Position numbers and translations under genes: made by a program
Notes under the pieces: model-generated
Database searches by the model: none
Told to the model about the DNA's origin: nothing
What the model saw: the letters and a program-made list of their open reading frames with translations, nothing else
Shown: piece after piece, positions 8,941 to 17,420 of the stretch
How positions within the stretch are numbered: position 1 is the first letter of the stretch
Layout: each line of letters starts with the position of its first letter
Assembly (NCBI GenBank): GCA_963794165.1
Contig: CAWCCT010000005.1
Location: 372,001-436,000 of the forward strand
Direction: 5' to 3'
Origin: PALSA-350 sp963794165
GTDB taxonomy: Bacteria; Acidobacteriota; Terriglobia; Terriglobales; Acidobacteriaceae
DNA: 64,000 nt

Positions 8941-10515
8941 ATGGCTCCAGGCGAAACCGCAACCGCAGCTCTCTCCGCCCCTACCGAAGCGCCCAGAAAC
9001 CAGACTGAGGTCTATGCCGTCCACGGGGCCGATCCCGAAGTATTGGCCTATGCCATGGCGAAGTATTCCCGATCCGCGCTTTCGATGAAGGAATCGCTGC
9101 GGGAAATCTCCAGCCAGCGCGCCGAGCACTTCCTCAACACCTTCTACTTCCAATATGGCCACCGCTCCATTGCCGACCTGGCACACGTGGCCTTTGCCAT
9201 CGAGCGGTTGTCGCTGTTGGCGGCGATCATCCTGGTCGACGAGCCGCGCTGGGATGGCCAGGAACGTTCCACTCGCTATCAGAACTTTCAAAAGAGCGGA
9301 TGGTTTCTACCCGACTTTTCCACCAGCCCGGCCAGCGGGGTCGTATTCACTGAGGCCATCGAGTCGCTCTTCGCCGCCTACCACTCCACCACCGAGACCA
9401 TGCTCGCCCACCTGAAAGGGTGCACCCCGCGGCCGCCGGAGATGAAAGAGGAGGCCTACCACCGCACCCTGCGGGCGCGCGCTTTGGACGTTTCCCGCTA
9501 CCTGCTGCCGCTGGCCACCAACACCTCGCTGGGCCAGATTGTGAACGCGCGCACGCTCGAGAACCAGATCTCCCGCCTGCTCTCCGATCCCCACGAAGAG
9601 GTTCGCCTGCTGGGCGTACGGCTGCGCGAAGCCGCCGCGGGTGCGGCCTGGAATGTACAGGGCGATGCGCTCAGCGCACTCGAGCGCAAGATCGCAGCCC
9701 TCGATCCTTCTCTCGGCGCAGATGCGGAAGCACTGCTGACCCGCGAGGTAAAGATCGCGCCCACGCTGGTGAAGTATGCCGCGCCCAACGACTACGTACT
9801 CGCCACGCGAAGCGATCTGGCCCAGGCTGCCGCCGAGCTGATGCAGGGTGCGGCCATCGAGCCAGCCGCCGGACCGGTCGACTTGCTGGACGACCAGCCG
9901 CTCGAAATCGATCTCGCCACGACGCTGCTTTATGGCGCCTGCCATTACTCCTATCGCCAGCTTGCCCGCCACGTTGAATCGATGAACGAGGCGCGCCGCA
10001 ACGAGATCATCGCACTGGGCGCCCGTCACCGTGGACGCCACGATGAACTACTGCGCGAGTTCTCCGCTGGCCAAGGACTGCGATTCGACATCCTGATGGA
10101 CATCGGCGGTTTCCGCGATATGCACCGCCACCGCCGCTGCGTCCAGATCCTGCAGCCGTTTACCAGTGCTCACGGCTACGAGGTTCCCGAGGGACTGGCC
10201 GACGCAGGGCTGCTGCAACAGTACGACTCCGCCATGACTCAGGCACATGAAGCGTTCTTTAGAGTCGGTCAGGCTGGCCTGACGGAGAATGCACGCTACG
10301 TTTTGCCTCTGGGCACGCGCACCCGCGCTCTCTTCAAGATGGACTTCGCGCAAGCGCTGTACATCGCTGAACTGCGCTCTACGCCTGCAGGACACTTCTC
10401 CTACCGCCGCGTCGCCTGGGAAATGTATCAGGCAGTCGCTCGCAAGCACCCGGCGCTCGCCCATTACTTCCGCGTTGCTGACATCAATCAGCCAATAGAC
10501 CTGCTGCAGCGATAG
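8941..10515 (+). CDS. Double-length ThyX-like (FAD-dependent thymidylate synthase family) protein
   Basis: A 524-residue protein containing two tandem ThyX-like halves; canonical ThyX is about 220-260 residues and forms a homotetramer that methylates dUMP with methylene-tetrahydrofolate and FAD. The first half (about 20-250) has FQYGHRSIADLAHVAFAIER followed by QERSTRY, which matches the NExSxRY end of the ThyX signature, but the RHR end is replaced by DEP. The second half (about 270-520) has the pattern RHDELLREF, then MHRHRRCVQ, which keeps RHR but lacks NExSxRY. The two halves thus look complementary. No thyA or single-domain thyX is in the window. Whether this makes dTMP is uncertain; family membership is likely. 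recA follows 50 bases downstream. Confidence 0.8.
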   Translation: MAPGETATAALSAPTEAPRNQTEVYAVHGADPEVLAYAMAKYSRSALSMKESLREISSQRAEHFLNTFYFQYGHRSIADLAHVAFAIERLSLLAAIILVDEPRWDGQERSTRYQNFQKSGWFLPDFSTSPASGVVFTEAIESLFAAYHSTTETMLAHLKGCTPRPPEMKEEAYHRTLRARALDVSRYLLPLATNTSLGQIVNARTLENQISRLLSDPHEEVRLLGVRLREAAAGAAWNVQGDALSALERKIAALDPSLGADAEALLTREVKIAPTLVKYAAPNDYVLATRSDLAQAAAELMQGAAIEPAAGPVDLLDDQPLEIDLATTLLYGACHYSYRQLARHVESMNEARRNEIIALGARHRGRHDELLREFSAGQGLRFDILMDIGGFRDMHRHRRCVQILQPFTSAHGYEVPEGLADAGLLQQYDSAMTQAHEAFFRVGQAGLTENARYVLPLGTRTRALFKMDFAQALYIAELRSTPAGHFSYRRVAWEMYQAVARKHPALAHYFRVADINQPIDLLQR

Positions 10516-10565
10516 GCTCGCGCGCGGTGGTATGATCCACTACATTCCCACTGGAGATTCCCCCC

Positions 10566-11648
10566 ATGGCAGACGAACGTTCCCGCGCCATTGACTTGGC
10601 ATTAGCGCAAATTGAAAAACAATTCGGTAAGGGCTCCATTATGCGTCTCGGCAACAAAGAGGCGATCGTGCCCATCTCCGTTATTTCCACAGGCTCCATT
10701 TCCTTCGACGCAGCGCTCGGTGTCGGCGGAGTTCCCCGCGGCCGCGTGATTGAGATTTTCGGTCCTGAATCCTCGGGCAAAACCACCATCACGCTGCAGA
10801 TCATCGCTGAAGCGCAGAAGTCGGGCGGCATGGCGGCCTTCGTGGACGCGGAGCACGCGCTCGATCCGCAATATGCCAAGAAGCTGGGTGTAGATGTAGA
10901 CAATCTCTTAGTCTCGCAGCCCGATTACGGTGAGCAGGCGCTCGAGATCACCGAAGCGTTGGTGCGTTCTGGCGCCATTGATGTGCTGGTGGTCGACTCC
11001 GTGGCTGCGCTTGTTCCGAAAGCGGAACTCGATGGAGAAATGGGCGATTCGCACATGGGCCTGCAGGCGCGCCTCATGTCGCAGGCGCTGCGCAAGCTCA
11101 CGGGCACAGTCTCAAAATCGCGCACCTCGCTTATTTTCATCAATCAAATACGAGAGAAGATCGGGGTCATGTTCGGCAATCCGGAAACCACGACCGGCGG
11201 CCGCGCGCTCAAGTTTTATTCTTCGGTGCGCATTGACATTCGCCGCATCGCGGCAGTCAAGGAAGGCGATGTCGTGGTTGGTTCGCGCACCAAGATCAAG
11301 GTGGTCAAGAACAAGGTGGCTGCGCCTTTCCGCGAGGCGGAGTTTGACATCCTGTATGGCGAAGGCATTTCTCGCGAGGGGGATGTACTCGATCTTGCCG
11401 TGGCCCAGAACATTGTGGAGAAGTCAGGCGCCTGGTACAGCTATGCCGGCGAGCGTATTGGCCAGGGCAGGGAAAACGTTCGCGCCTTTCTCAAGGACCA
11501 TCCTGAGATCTTTGCGCGCATCGATGGGCAACTACGGCAAAAGCTCGGTCTTACTGGGGTGAAGCCGGCGGAGATCCCAGCGGTTCCGGTCAACGGGTCG
11601 GCCCAGGCTGCGGAAGCTGTGAAGGCGCCGGTGCGCCTTCGGCAGTAG
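10566..11648 (+). CDS. recA: Recombinase RecA
   Basis: The strand-exchange and SOS coprotease protein, 360 residues, full length. Walker A is GPESSGKTT (66-74); VDAEHALDP, the Walker B region LVVDSVAALVP, the MGLQARLMSQALRKL segment and the loop FINQIREKIGVMFGNPETTTGG are all present. The ATG at 10566 has a TGGAG ribosome site. The short upstream gap (10516-10565) contains GTGG-TATGAT-CCAC at 10527-10540, a small inverted repeat around a -10-like hexamer. I do not see a standard LexA box of the proteobacterial (CTG-N10-CAG) or Gram-positive (GAAC-N4-GTTC) type. coaD follows after three bases. Confidence 0.99.
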   Translation: MADERSRAIDLALAQIEKQFGKGSIMRLGNKEAIVPISVISTGSISFDAALGVGGVPRGRVIEIFGPESSGKTTITLQIIAEAQKSGGMAAFVDAEHALDPQYAKKLGVDVDNLLVSQPDYGEQALEITEALVRSGAIDVLVVDSVAALVPKAELDGEMGDSHMGLQARLMSQALRKLTGTVSKSRTSLIFINQIREKIGVMFGNPETTTGGRALKFYSSVRIDIRRIAAVKEGDVVVGSRTKIKVVKNKVAAPFREAEFDILYGEGISREGDVLDLAVAQNIVEKSGAWYSYAGERIGQGRENVRAFLKDHPEIFARIDGQLRQKLGLTGVKPAEIPAVPVNGSAQAAEAVKAPVRLRQ

Positions 11649-11651
11649 CTC

Positions 11652-12302
11652 TTGAACACAGTCAAAGCCATTTATCCGGGCACCTTTGATCCTTTGACCA
11701 ATGGTCATCTGGACCTGGTTGCCCGGGGTGCGAAGATCTTCGATCGCCTGGTGGTGGCGATTCTGAAGAATTCAGAGAAGGCTCCGCTCTTTTCTGTTGC
11801 CGAGCGGATCGAGATGCTCACCGAAGCGGTTCAACCCTTTGGCAACGTTTCGGTAGCGACCTTCGATGGGCTGCTGGTGGAGTTTGTTTTGGAGCAGCGT
11901 GCCCAGGCCATCCTGCGCGGGGTCCGCGCCATCAGCGACTACGAATATGAGTTGCAGATGGCCTTAATGAACCGCCGGCTGGCTCCGCAAGTCGAGACAG
12001 TTTTTCTAATGGCCGACGAAAAATATTCCTACGTCAGCTCGCGCCTCATCAAGAACGTCTTCGAGTTAGGCGGCTCCGTCGAAGGCCTGGTTCCCGAGAC
12101 GGTCATCACCCGCCTGCAAGCCCGCGTGACTGCCCAACAAACCGCGCTGAACCGCACGTCCCTCGGTATCTACACGATGTCACTTAACCGGCAGCAAATT
12201 CTGACCGAAGCTCCACCCTCTCCCTTTGTCATCCCGAGCGAAGCCGAGGGACCTGCGGTTCAACGGACCTTTCCTGGCTACTGTTTCTCCACTTCAATGT
12301 AA
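11652..12302 (+). CDS. coaD: Phosphopantetheine adenylyltransferase with repeat-derived C-terminal tail
   Basis: Transfers AMP from ATP to 4'-phosphopantetheine in coenzyme A synthesis. Family motifs are YPGTFDPLTNGHLDL (8-22, with the nucleotidyltransferase TNGH), RGVRAISDYEYELQMALMNR, and YSYVSSRLIKNVFELGG. The TTG start at 11652 sits three bases after the recA stop. CoaD proteins usually end near residue 165, soon after GSVEGLVPETV. Here the frame runs about 50 residues further and ends in PFVIPSEAEGPAVQR, which is a translated copy of dispersed repeat RF. The last 25 bases overlap the 3' end of the convergent GH67 gene. The enzyme core is certain; the tail is probably not functional. Confidence 0.95.
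   Translation: MNTVKAIYPGTFDPLTNGHLDLVARGAKIFDRLVVAILKNSEKAPLFSVAERIEMLTEAVQPFGNVSVATFDGLLVEFVLEQRAQAILRGVRAISDYEYELQMALMNRRLAPQVETVFLMADEKYSYVSSRLIKNVFELGGSVEGLVPETVITRLQARVTAQQTALNRTSLGIYTMSLNRQQILTEAPPSPFVIPSEAEGPAVQRTFPGYCFSTSM
12229..12262. repeat. Repeat family RF fragment inside the coaD 3' end
   Basis: The sequence CATCCCGAGCGAAGCCGAGG followed by GACCTGCGGTT matches the dispersed RF motif also found at 29877-30014 (two inverted copies), 56010-56042 and, inverted, about 55737-55760. Here it is read in frame as the last part of coaD. It is about 35 bases long and lacks its inverted partner. Confidence 0.75.
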
Positions 12303-14794
12303 TCGACCGGTGCTGGTTCGCCCTGGTTCGGCGTTCCGCGAAGACTCAGCGTGTCGCCCGGCTTGAGTCGAACGCCGGGCACCGTGAAGAGCGTGCTGGT
12401 GCTGCCGTCGAGATGCGGATCAACCGCCGCAGGCGGCAACATCGCATTCGCGGTCCAGTGCGCCACGGACTTGCCATTAAGCAGCAATTCATATTGTGCA
12501 GCCCCGCCGCGCAAGTCGAAATACCGCACCCCAATGGAGTAGGTGCCGTCTGGCCGTCCGGGTTTTGTACTCAGGGTGCACGGAGCGGGACGATTACAAA
12601 CCACCGCCTTTCCACCCGACGCCGTTTCCCACGGAGTAACCTCGACCGTGGTGTACCCATCAGCCTGCATGGATTCAGCTTCGATGCGGTTAGGATAATG
12701 CCCAACGCGGCCCAGCTTATCGGGAATGCCGGAGATGCGTTGGAACCAATCGGTCACCGCATCCCGCCACACCACCGCGTGGCCGGCCTGATACTCAAAC
12801 AGCCCAAGAACTTGATAGTAGCGCTCGTCATCAATCAAGCCGTGAACCTGCTTCCATCGCGAAGCGTAAGAAGCCGCCAGAGCCGCGCCCTCATAATGCG
12901 AATCGTAAACATACTGCACCAGCGTCTTGCCGTTATGCAGCATGTAGTCGTACGGTACGTGGTGCATGAACAGCAGGAGACTATCGGGGCACGTATCCAA
13001 CGACTCGTAGATTTTCGCCAGCTGCGGCGGGTATTGCCCGATAAACCCGGTACCTGTAGCAACCGTGCGGTCCATGCCGATGCCTTTGCTATCGGCGCGA
13101 AACCATTGTCCCCACCCGTTGCGCTCGGCCGACTCGATGCCCGGACCGTAGTGGATGCCGAGGATATTAGTAAGCGTCCCCATCCCCAGTGGTCCCGTGT
13201 ACAGCTCATAAACCCGCCAGGAGTTCGCCTGCAGGCCATTGATGATGAAGACGACCTTAGGATCGTTGCCGAAGGTAAGCCGGGTCCAGGAGTCGATGAT
13301 CTCCGGCGTGGTCAATTCAGGATTCCAGGCCAGCTTGCCGAAGCCATAAAGATTCGCCATAGCCATAGGGTGATGGAGCCAATTCGCGTCCAGGCCAACA
13401 TTCGCCACGCCGACAAAACCACCCAGGGGTTGGTGGAAGCTCTTGCCCTCGACAATTTCGCTCACCGGTGTGCTTCGGTTCTGCGCGCGGAGGTCGGTAT
13501 CGAGTGCAACCTTCCACATGGGTACCAGGAACACCATGTGCCGCTGTTGACCGGTATATTCCTGTGTGATCTGCAGCTCGATTGCCTGGTTGGTATGGCG
13601 AAGGGCGGCAAATAGTGGAGAAACGGGCTCCCGCACTTGGAAGTCGATGGGCCCATGCTTGATCTGGATGACCACGTTGCGATCGAATTTGCCATCCAGG
13701 GCACGGAAGTTGTCATAGCCGGCTCGTGCCCGGTCGGCCTTGAGGTTATTCCAGTCAAGATGATTGTTGTAGACGAAGCCGCGATAAAGCACTAAGCCGC
13801 CGTGTGGCTGCAGCGCGCGGGCCACGGTGTTAGCGGCCTGCGCGGGGGTGCGGCCGTATTTCGATGGACCCACGCGGCCTTCGGAGTCGGCCTTAATGAC
13901 GAAGCCGCCAAAGTCTGGGATGACTTTGTAAATCTCATCCACCTTTTTTCGCCACCATGCAGCGACCGCCGGGTCGACTGGGTCGAACGTGCGCAGGTGG
14001 CCCACCGCCTGCGGACTTGAAAGATCGACAGCCAGGGACATGCGCACGCCCCAGGGACGAAACGCATCCGCGATGCGCGCCAGTTCGCGGATCATTTCCG
14101 GATCGAGCGTATGCAAATCGGAATTAACATTGTTGACGGTGGCGCCGTTAATGCCGACAGAGGCCAGCAGCCGGCCGTACTCTGAGACCCGGCTAAGATC
14201 AGCTCGCACGTGACCGCCGTCAAAGAAAATGCTGCGCCCGGCATAGCCACGCTCGATGCTACCGTCGAAGTTATCCCATTGGTTAACCCAGCGAATTGGC
14301 GAAGAAGGAGCTTCCGTGTCAGCCACGATGCGCTTTTGTTGCGCGACCTGCTCCAGGATCCGGAAAACGCCATAGAGTTCGCCGCGATCGCTCCCGCCGG
14401 CAAGCACCCAGTAGTTGTGCCCCTGAGCGGAAAACTGAGAGAGGGAAAAGCCTTCGGGCGCAATCGGGGATGCCGGCTTCCAGTCGGGCAGCAATTGCCG
14501 AATCTCCGCAACCGTGCCCACAACAAACGAGTCGTCCGCCGGGAGCGCCGACTCGATCTGGAGATTTTCGCTAAGCATCGAGTGCAGCCCACGGGCCAGC
14601 TCACTCGCGGCACTGTGGGCTACAACAGATTGGCCAGTGACGACGATATGCCGGGGGAGCCTGTACTGCTGTGCAACCTGCGCAGGTAAGGGCGCGTAAC
14701 GAAGCCAACCCTCCTTACCGGTCTCCCCGTGAACACCAGGAGCCAGGGAGAAGAAGCCGAGGGCCAGAACGCTGACCGCATGACAGAGACGCAT
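12278..14794 (-). CDS. Exported GH67 alpha-glucuronidase with C-terminal accessory domain
   Basis: Removes (4-O-methyl-)glucuronic acid from xylo-oligosaccharides. The 838-residue protein begins with a signal peptide (about 1-23). The GH67 catalytic core shows RWVNQWDNFDGSIERGYAG (168-186), the proposed acid Glu305 in KADSEGRVGP, and the two bases Asp384 (HGPIDFQVREP) and Glu412 (ITQEYTGQQ), whose spacing matches characterised GH67 enzymes. After about residue 700 there is a separate beta-rich stretch beginning RIEAESMQADGY and ending DYIEVEKQ, resembling a carbohydrate-binding or CBM6-like fold. No xylanase or transporter gene is adjacent. Export suggests action in the periplasm or outside. 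Confidence 0.95.
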   Translation of the reverse strand: MRLCHAVSVLALGFFSLAPGVHGETGKEGWLRYAPLPAQVAQQYRLPRHIVVTGQSVVAHSAASELARGLHSMLSENLQIESALPADDSFVVGTVAEIRQLLPDWKPASPIAPEGFSLSQFSAQGHNYWVLAGGSDRGELYGVFRILEQVAQQKRIVADTEAPSSPIRWVNQWDNFDGSIERGYAGRSIFFDGGHVRADLSRVSEYGRLLASVGINGATVNNVNSDLHTLDPEMIRELARIADAFRPWGVRMSLAVDLSSPQAVGHLRTFDPVDPAVAAWWRKKVDEIYKVIPDFGGFVIKADSEGRVGPSKYGRTPAQAANTVARALQPHGGLVLYRGFVYNNHLDWNNLKADRARAGYDNFRALDGKFDRNVVIQIKHGPIDFQVREPVSPLFAALRHTNQAIELQITQEYTGQQRHMVFLVPMWKVALDTDLRAQNRSTPVSEIVEGKSFHQPLGGFVGVANVGLDANWLHHPMAMANLYGFGKLAWNPELTTPEIIDSWTRLTFGNDPKVVFIINGLQANSWRVYELYTGPLGMGTLTNILGIHYGPGIESAERNGWGQWFRADSKGIGMDRTVATGTGFIGQYPPQLAKIYESLDTCPDSLLLFMHHVPYDYMLHNGKTLVQYVYDSHYEGAALAASYASRWKQVHGLIDDERYYQVLGLFEYQAGHAVVWRDAVTDWFQRISGIPDKLGRVGHYPNRIEAESMQADGYTTVEVTPWETASGGKAVVCNRPAPCTLSTKPGRPDGTYSIGVRYFDLRGGAAQYELLLNGKSVAHWTANAMLPPAAVDPHLDGSTSTLFTVPGVRLKPGDTLSLRGTPNQGEPAPVDYIEVEKQ

Positions 14795-14820
14795 CGTTCC
14801 TATCTTAGAATGGATTCAAT

Positions 14821-15528
14821 ATGGCCCAGCACATCGGAATTGTCGCCTGCTCCGCGGAAGGAGCCGCTCTCTGTTATCGCTCCATTTGCGTTGGCGGTGC
14901 GGACCTTCTCGGACCCCACGATCACCCCGAAATCTCAATGCACACGCACTCACTGGCCGAGTACATGAAATGCATTGACCGCGACGACTGGCAGGGCGTG
15001 GGTGAACTGATGCTCTCCTCCGCCAACAAGCTGGCCAAAATCGGCGCCGATTTTCTTATCTGTCCGGATAACACCATTCATCAGGCGCTTCCTTACATCG
15101 AAGCGGAATTGCCACTGAAGTGGTTGCATATCGCCGAGGCGGTCGCCGCCCAGGCGGTTGGACGGCAATTCCGGCGCCTCGGCTTAACCGGAACCCGTTA
15201 TCTGGTGGAGAGCCAGGTATACCCGGAAAAGCTCAAAGCGCGGGGCCTGGAGTATGTGCGCCCCACACCAACCGAACGCGAAGAAATCAACCGCATCATC
15301 ATGGATGAGCTGGTCTACGGCGTCTTCAAACCCGAAGCAGTGGCCACCTTTCAGCGGGTGATGGCCCGGATGAAAAATGAGGGCTGCGATGCCGTGGTGC
15401 TTGGCTGCACCGAGATTCCCCTGATCATGAACGACGCAAATTCTCCCTTACCCACACTCGACTCCACTCGGTTGCTGGCCCGGACAGCTCTACGCCGCGC
15501 CGTGCAGGCCAGGGCCGTTCCGGCTTAG
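14821..15528 (+). CDS. Aspartate/glutamate racemase family protein
   Basis: A cofactor-independent amino-acid racemase of 235 residues. Both catalytic cysteines are visible: Cys81 in FLICPDNT and Cys196 in VVLGCTEIPLI, with the family's MHTHSLAEY near the N-terminus. It most resembles the aspartate racemase (COG1794) group rather than MurI, because the N-terminal GGMGP-type loop is replaced by IVACSAEGAALCYR. The ATG at 14821 is 26 bases from the divergent GH67 start, so the two promoters must overlap or lie within coding sequence. Its stop overlaps the convergent downstream gene by four bases. The substrate is not determined. Confidence 0.88.
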   Translation: MAQHIGIVACSAEGAALCYRSICVGGADLLGPHDHPEISMHTHSLAEYMKCIDRDDWQGVGELMLSSANKLAKIGADFLICPDNTIHQALPYIEAELPLKWLHIAEAVAAQAVGRQFRRLGLTGTRYLVESQVYPEKLKARGLEYVRPTPTEREEINRIIMDELVYGVFKPEAVATFQRVMARMKNEGCDAVVLGCTEIPLIMNDANSPLPTLDSTRLLARTALRRAVQARAVPA

Positions 15529-16841
15529 TGCGGCGCGGACGGCGGATTCATGGTGTTTCGACCCGGCGTGGTGGTGACTTCAATGCGCGTGTTCTTTACA
15601 AAGACCACGTTATGGCCGCGCGCCAGGAAAGCGTCGTAAAATGCAAGCGCCGCTCCGTAGAACCCGATCCCGGCGGCAACGTTCCGTGAGCTCGCCACGA
15701 TGCCGACAATGCGGCCGACGATTCCGAAACCATTGGAAGCGACAGCGCCGTTAGCAATCCGGCTATCGTCGTCGTCCAGTCCACGCCCGGCTAAGAATGT
15801 CAGTACCAGGGGGAGAAGCACCCGGTTTTGTGGCCTTGGCGCGATAGCGCCCTCAGAGTCCATTTGCAGATTTGCTGACTTATTCGCATCCACGCCGGTG
15901 AGCGTGCCTTCGACCGGCTGGGTGAACCCGCTCGGCAGCTTCAACTGCCGGAACCGAAAACGTAGCTTTCCCTGGCGCCCAAAAGAACGAGCCCGTTTCG
16001 TCTGGGTGATCTCCCCAATAAGTACGGAGCCCTGGGGAACAACAACCGCGTGTTCCGCGTTGAACACCGGCTCCGAGACCAGCGCCTCGAAGGAGTCTCC
16101 AGGTTTTCTATTAGCGGAGCTGATTGTCTGTTGCAGATAAGCGCGCAATCGCCATTCGGAGGAGTCTCCAGGCGTTTTTTCTCGATTCTCGGGCGCAGGA
16201 TCAGCGAGCACGAGGTTCAGAGGCTGGGCCAAGTCGACCGTCCACGCGGTGCCGGTCTCAATTCGTTCTGGATGATACGGCAATTGGGTATAGATAAATT
16301 GAACCAGCCGGTCCCCCCGGCCGGGCGCGGTGAATTGTGCAGCAACATCTTTCACGCGCTGTTTCTCCTCCGCAATCTGCCGGGAAATGAAAGAGCCCTT
16401 CTTCTGCCCAGGGGCAGGTGACAAGCGCAGGATGGGGACGCCGTCTTTGCTGCTCTCGCTCACAATCGGCTGCAGGGTTCCGTCCGGCAGGACCATTTCA
16501 TCGAAGCGCACGACCGGGATATGAAATGGCGTAAAGTCTCCCCTGAGGCGTGCGTGGATGCGGCGGCTTCTATCTGAATCCAGTTGCATGACCGTGCCCC
16601 GGAGAACGGCCCCTGCCGGCACCGCGATCCGGTTATCGACATAGACCGGATACAGCAGACGCCCCTCCAACGGCTCGCCGATCTTCATGGGAACGTGCTG
16701 GACCAGCTGAATCGAGAGTAGGGTCTCGGCGGGGATCTGGATGGATGTAGTTTGACCATCCAGGGAACTTGAGAACAGGGCGAGCAAAAGAACGCCTGAC
16801 GCCAGGCAACTCTTCCGAATGCTTTGCTTTTGGGCCCTCAT
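15525..16841 (-). CDS. Exported protein of unknown function
   Basis: A 438-residue protein with a signal peptide (RKSCLASGVLLLALFSSSLDG, about 9-29). I do not recognise a named family. Visible features are two similar segments, IPAETLLSIQLVQHVPMKIG near 37-56 and a later AYLQQTISSANRKPGDSFEA, each followed by a short beta segment with VPAGAVLRGTV or VPQGSVLIGEI. This duplicated outer-ring-like pattern recalls VirB10/TrbI beta-barrels, but that is only a resemblance. A Gly/Ala-rich hydrophobic region (about 365-405) could be a membrane hairpin. It is divergent from blaI, whose upstream palindromes lie within 120 bases of this ATG. Confidence 0.65.
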   Translation of the reverse strand: MRAQKQSIRKSCLASGVLLLALFSSSLDGQTTSIQIPAETLLSIQLVQHVPMKIGEPLEGRLLYPVYVDNRIAVPAGAVLRGTVMQLDSDRSRRIHARLRGDFTPFHIPVVRFDEMVLPDGTLQPIVSESSKDGVPILRLSPAPGQKKGSFISRQIAEEKQRVKDVAAQFTAPGRGDRLVQFIYTQLPYHPERIETGTAWTVDLAQPLNLVLADPAPENREKTPGDSSEWRLRAYLQQTISSANRKPGDSFEALVSEPVFNAEHAVVVPQGSVLIGEITQTKRARSFGRQGKLRFRFRQLKLPSGFTQPVEGTLTGVDANKSANLQMDSEGAIAPRPQNRVLLPLVLTFLAGRGLDDDDSRIANGAVASNGFGIVGRIVGIVASSRNVAAGIGFYGAALAFYDAFLARGHNVVFVKNTRIEVTTTPGRNTMNPPSAPH

Positions 16842-16859
16842 CTCGCTGTTACCCTAATC

Positions 16860-16959
16860 GGATTGATCCGCAAGTCCGTCAATCCTCTCGCAACATGTAG
16901 AATCGGATTCTTTACGCACCAAGAAATCCAGTCCAGTTGTAATCTTAAATTGTTAAGAT
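16860..16959. promoter_or_regulatory. Divergent control region with three palindromes, including a probable BlaI operator
   Basis: Between the divergent exported-protein gene and blaI lie three inverted repeats: GGATTGA/TCAATCC (16860-16885), AGAATC-G-GATTCT (16899-16911), and the perfect ATCTTAA-ATTG-TTAAGAT (16942-16959), which ends 17 bases before the blaI ATG. The last has the same core, TCTTAA-N4-TTAAGA, as a site at 19029-19044. BlaI/MecI repressors bind short dyads near their own promoters (known for the family), so autoregulation is likely. No unambiguous -35/-10 pair was found for blaI. Confidence 0.7.
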
Positions 16960-16976
16960 GTTTTGGCGAGGCACCT

Positions 16977-17408
16977 ATGCGAAAGAAACTGTCGGGAGCT
17001 GCGGGCGGAAAACAAAAGCTCACCGTACCGACCATGGCGGAGATGCGGCTTCTTCAGATCCTTTGGGACTTGCAGGAGGCCACCGTCGACGATGTCGTAA
17101 ATGCTCATCCCGAAAGGGAGAAGCCGCACTACAAGACCACACAGACGCTGCTCCGAATCATGGAAAATAAGGGTTTTATCGAGCATGAGTCGCGAGGCCG
17201 GGTGTTTGTCTTTCGACCGCTGGTCTCTCGAAAGGCCATCGATCAGCTCTCCGTGCAAGCCCTTGTATCCCGGAACTTCCACGGCTCGGCAGCCGGATTA
17301 CTCATCAATTTGCTGGAATCCAGTTCCATCAAAAAGAAAGAGTTGGATGAACTCGAATCGTTGATGCGAGAGTATCGTAAAAGGTATGAGCTGGGCGATC
17401 GCGAATAA
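16977..17408 (+). CDS. blaI: BlaI/MecI/CopY-family transcriptional repressor
   Basis: A 143-residue winged-helix repressor. TVPTMAEMRLLQILWDLQEATV begins the DNA-binding domain, YKTTQTLLRIMENKGFIEHE is the recognition helix and wing, and the C-terminal LINLLESSSIKKKELDELESLM is the dimerisation region where the partner protease usually cuts. An upstream in-frame start at 16824 would add 51 residues running through the operator region, so the ATG at 16977 is preferred. It is followed after 12 bases by the M56 membrane protease gene, the usual BlaI-BlaR arrangement. Confidence 0.92.
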   Translation: MRKKLSGAAGGKQKLTVPTMAEMRLLQILWDLQEATVDDVVNAHPEREKPHYKTTQTLLRIMENKGFIEHESRGRVFVFRPLVSRKAIDQLSVQALVSRNFHGSAAGLLINLLESSSIKKKELDELESLMREYRKRYELGDRE

Positions 17409-17420
17409 TCCAGGGATGCC

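Noticed and set aside
10516..10565. LexA (SOS) box upstream of recA
   Set aside because: Neither the proteobacterial nor the Gram-positive consensus is present; the GTGG-TATGAT-CCAC dyad is too short to claim.
12413..13615. 400-codon plus-strand frame
   Set aside because: Antisense to the GH67 catalytic core, which has all its active-site motifs; the shadow frame has none.
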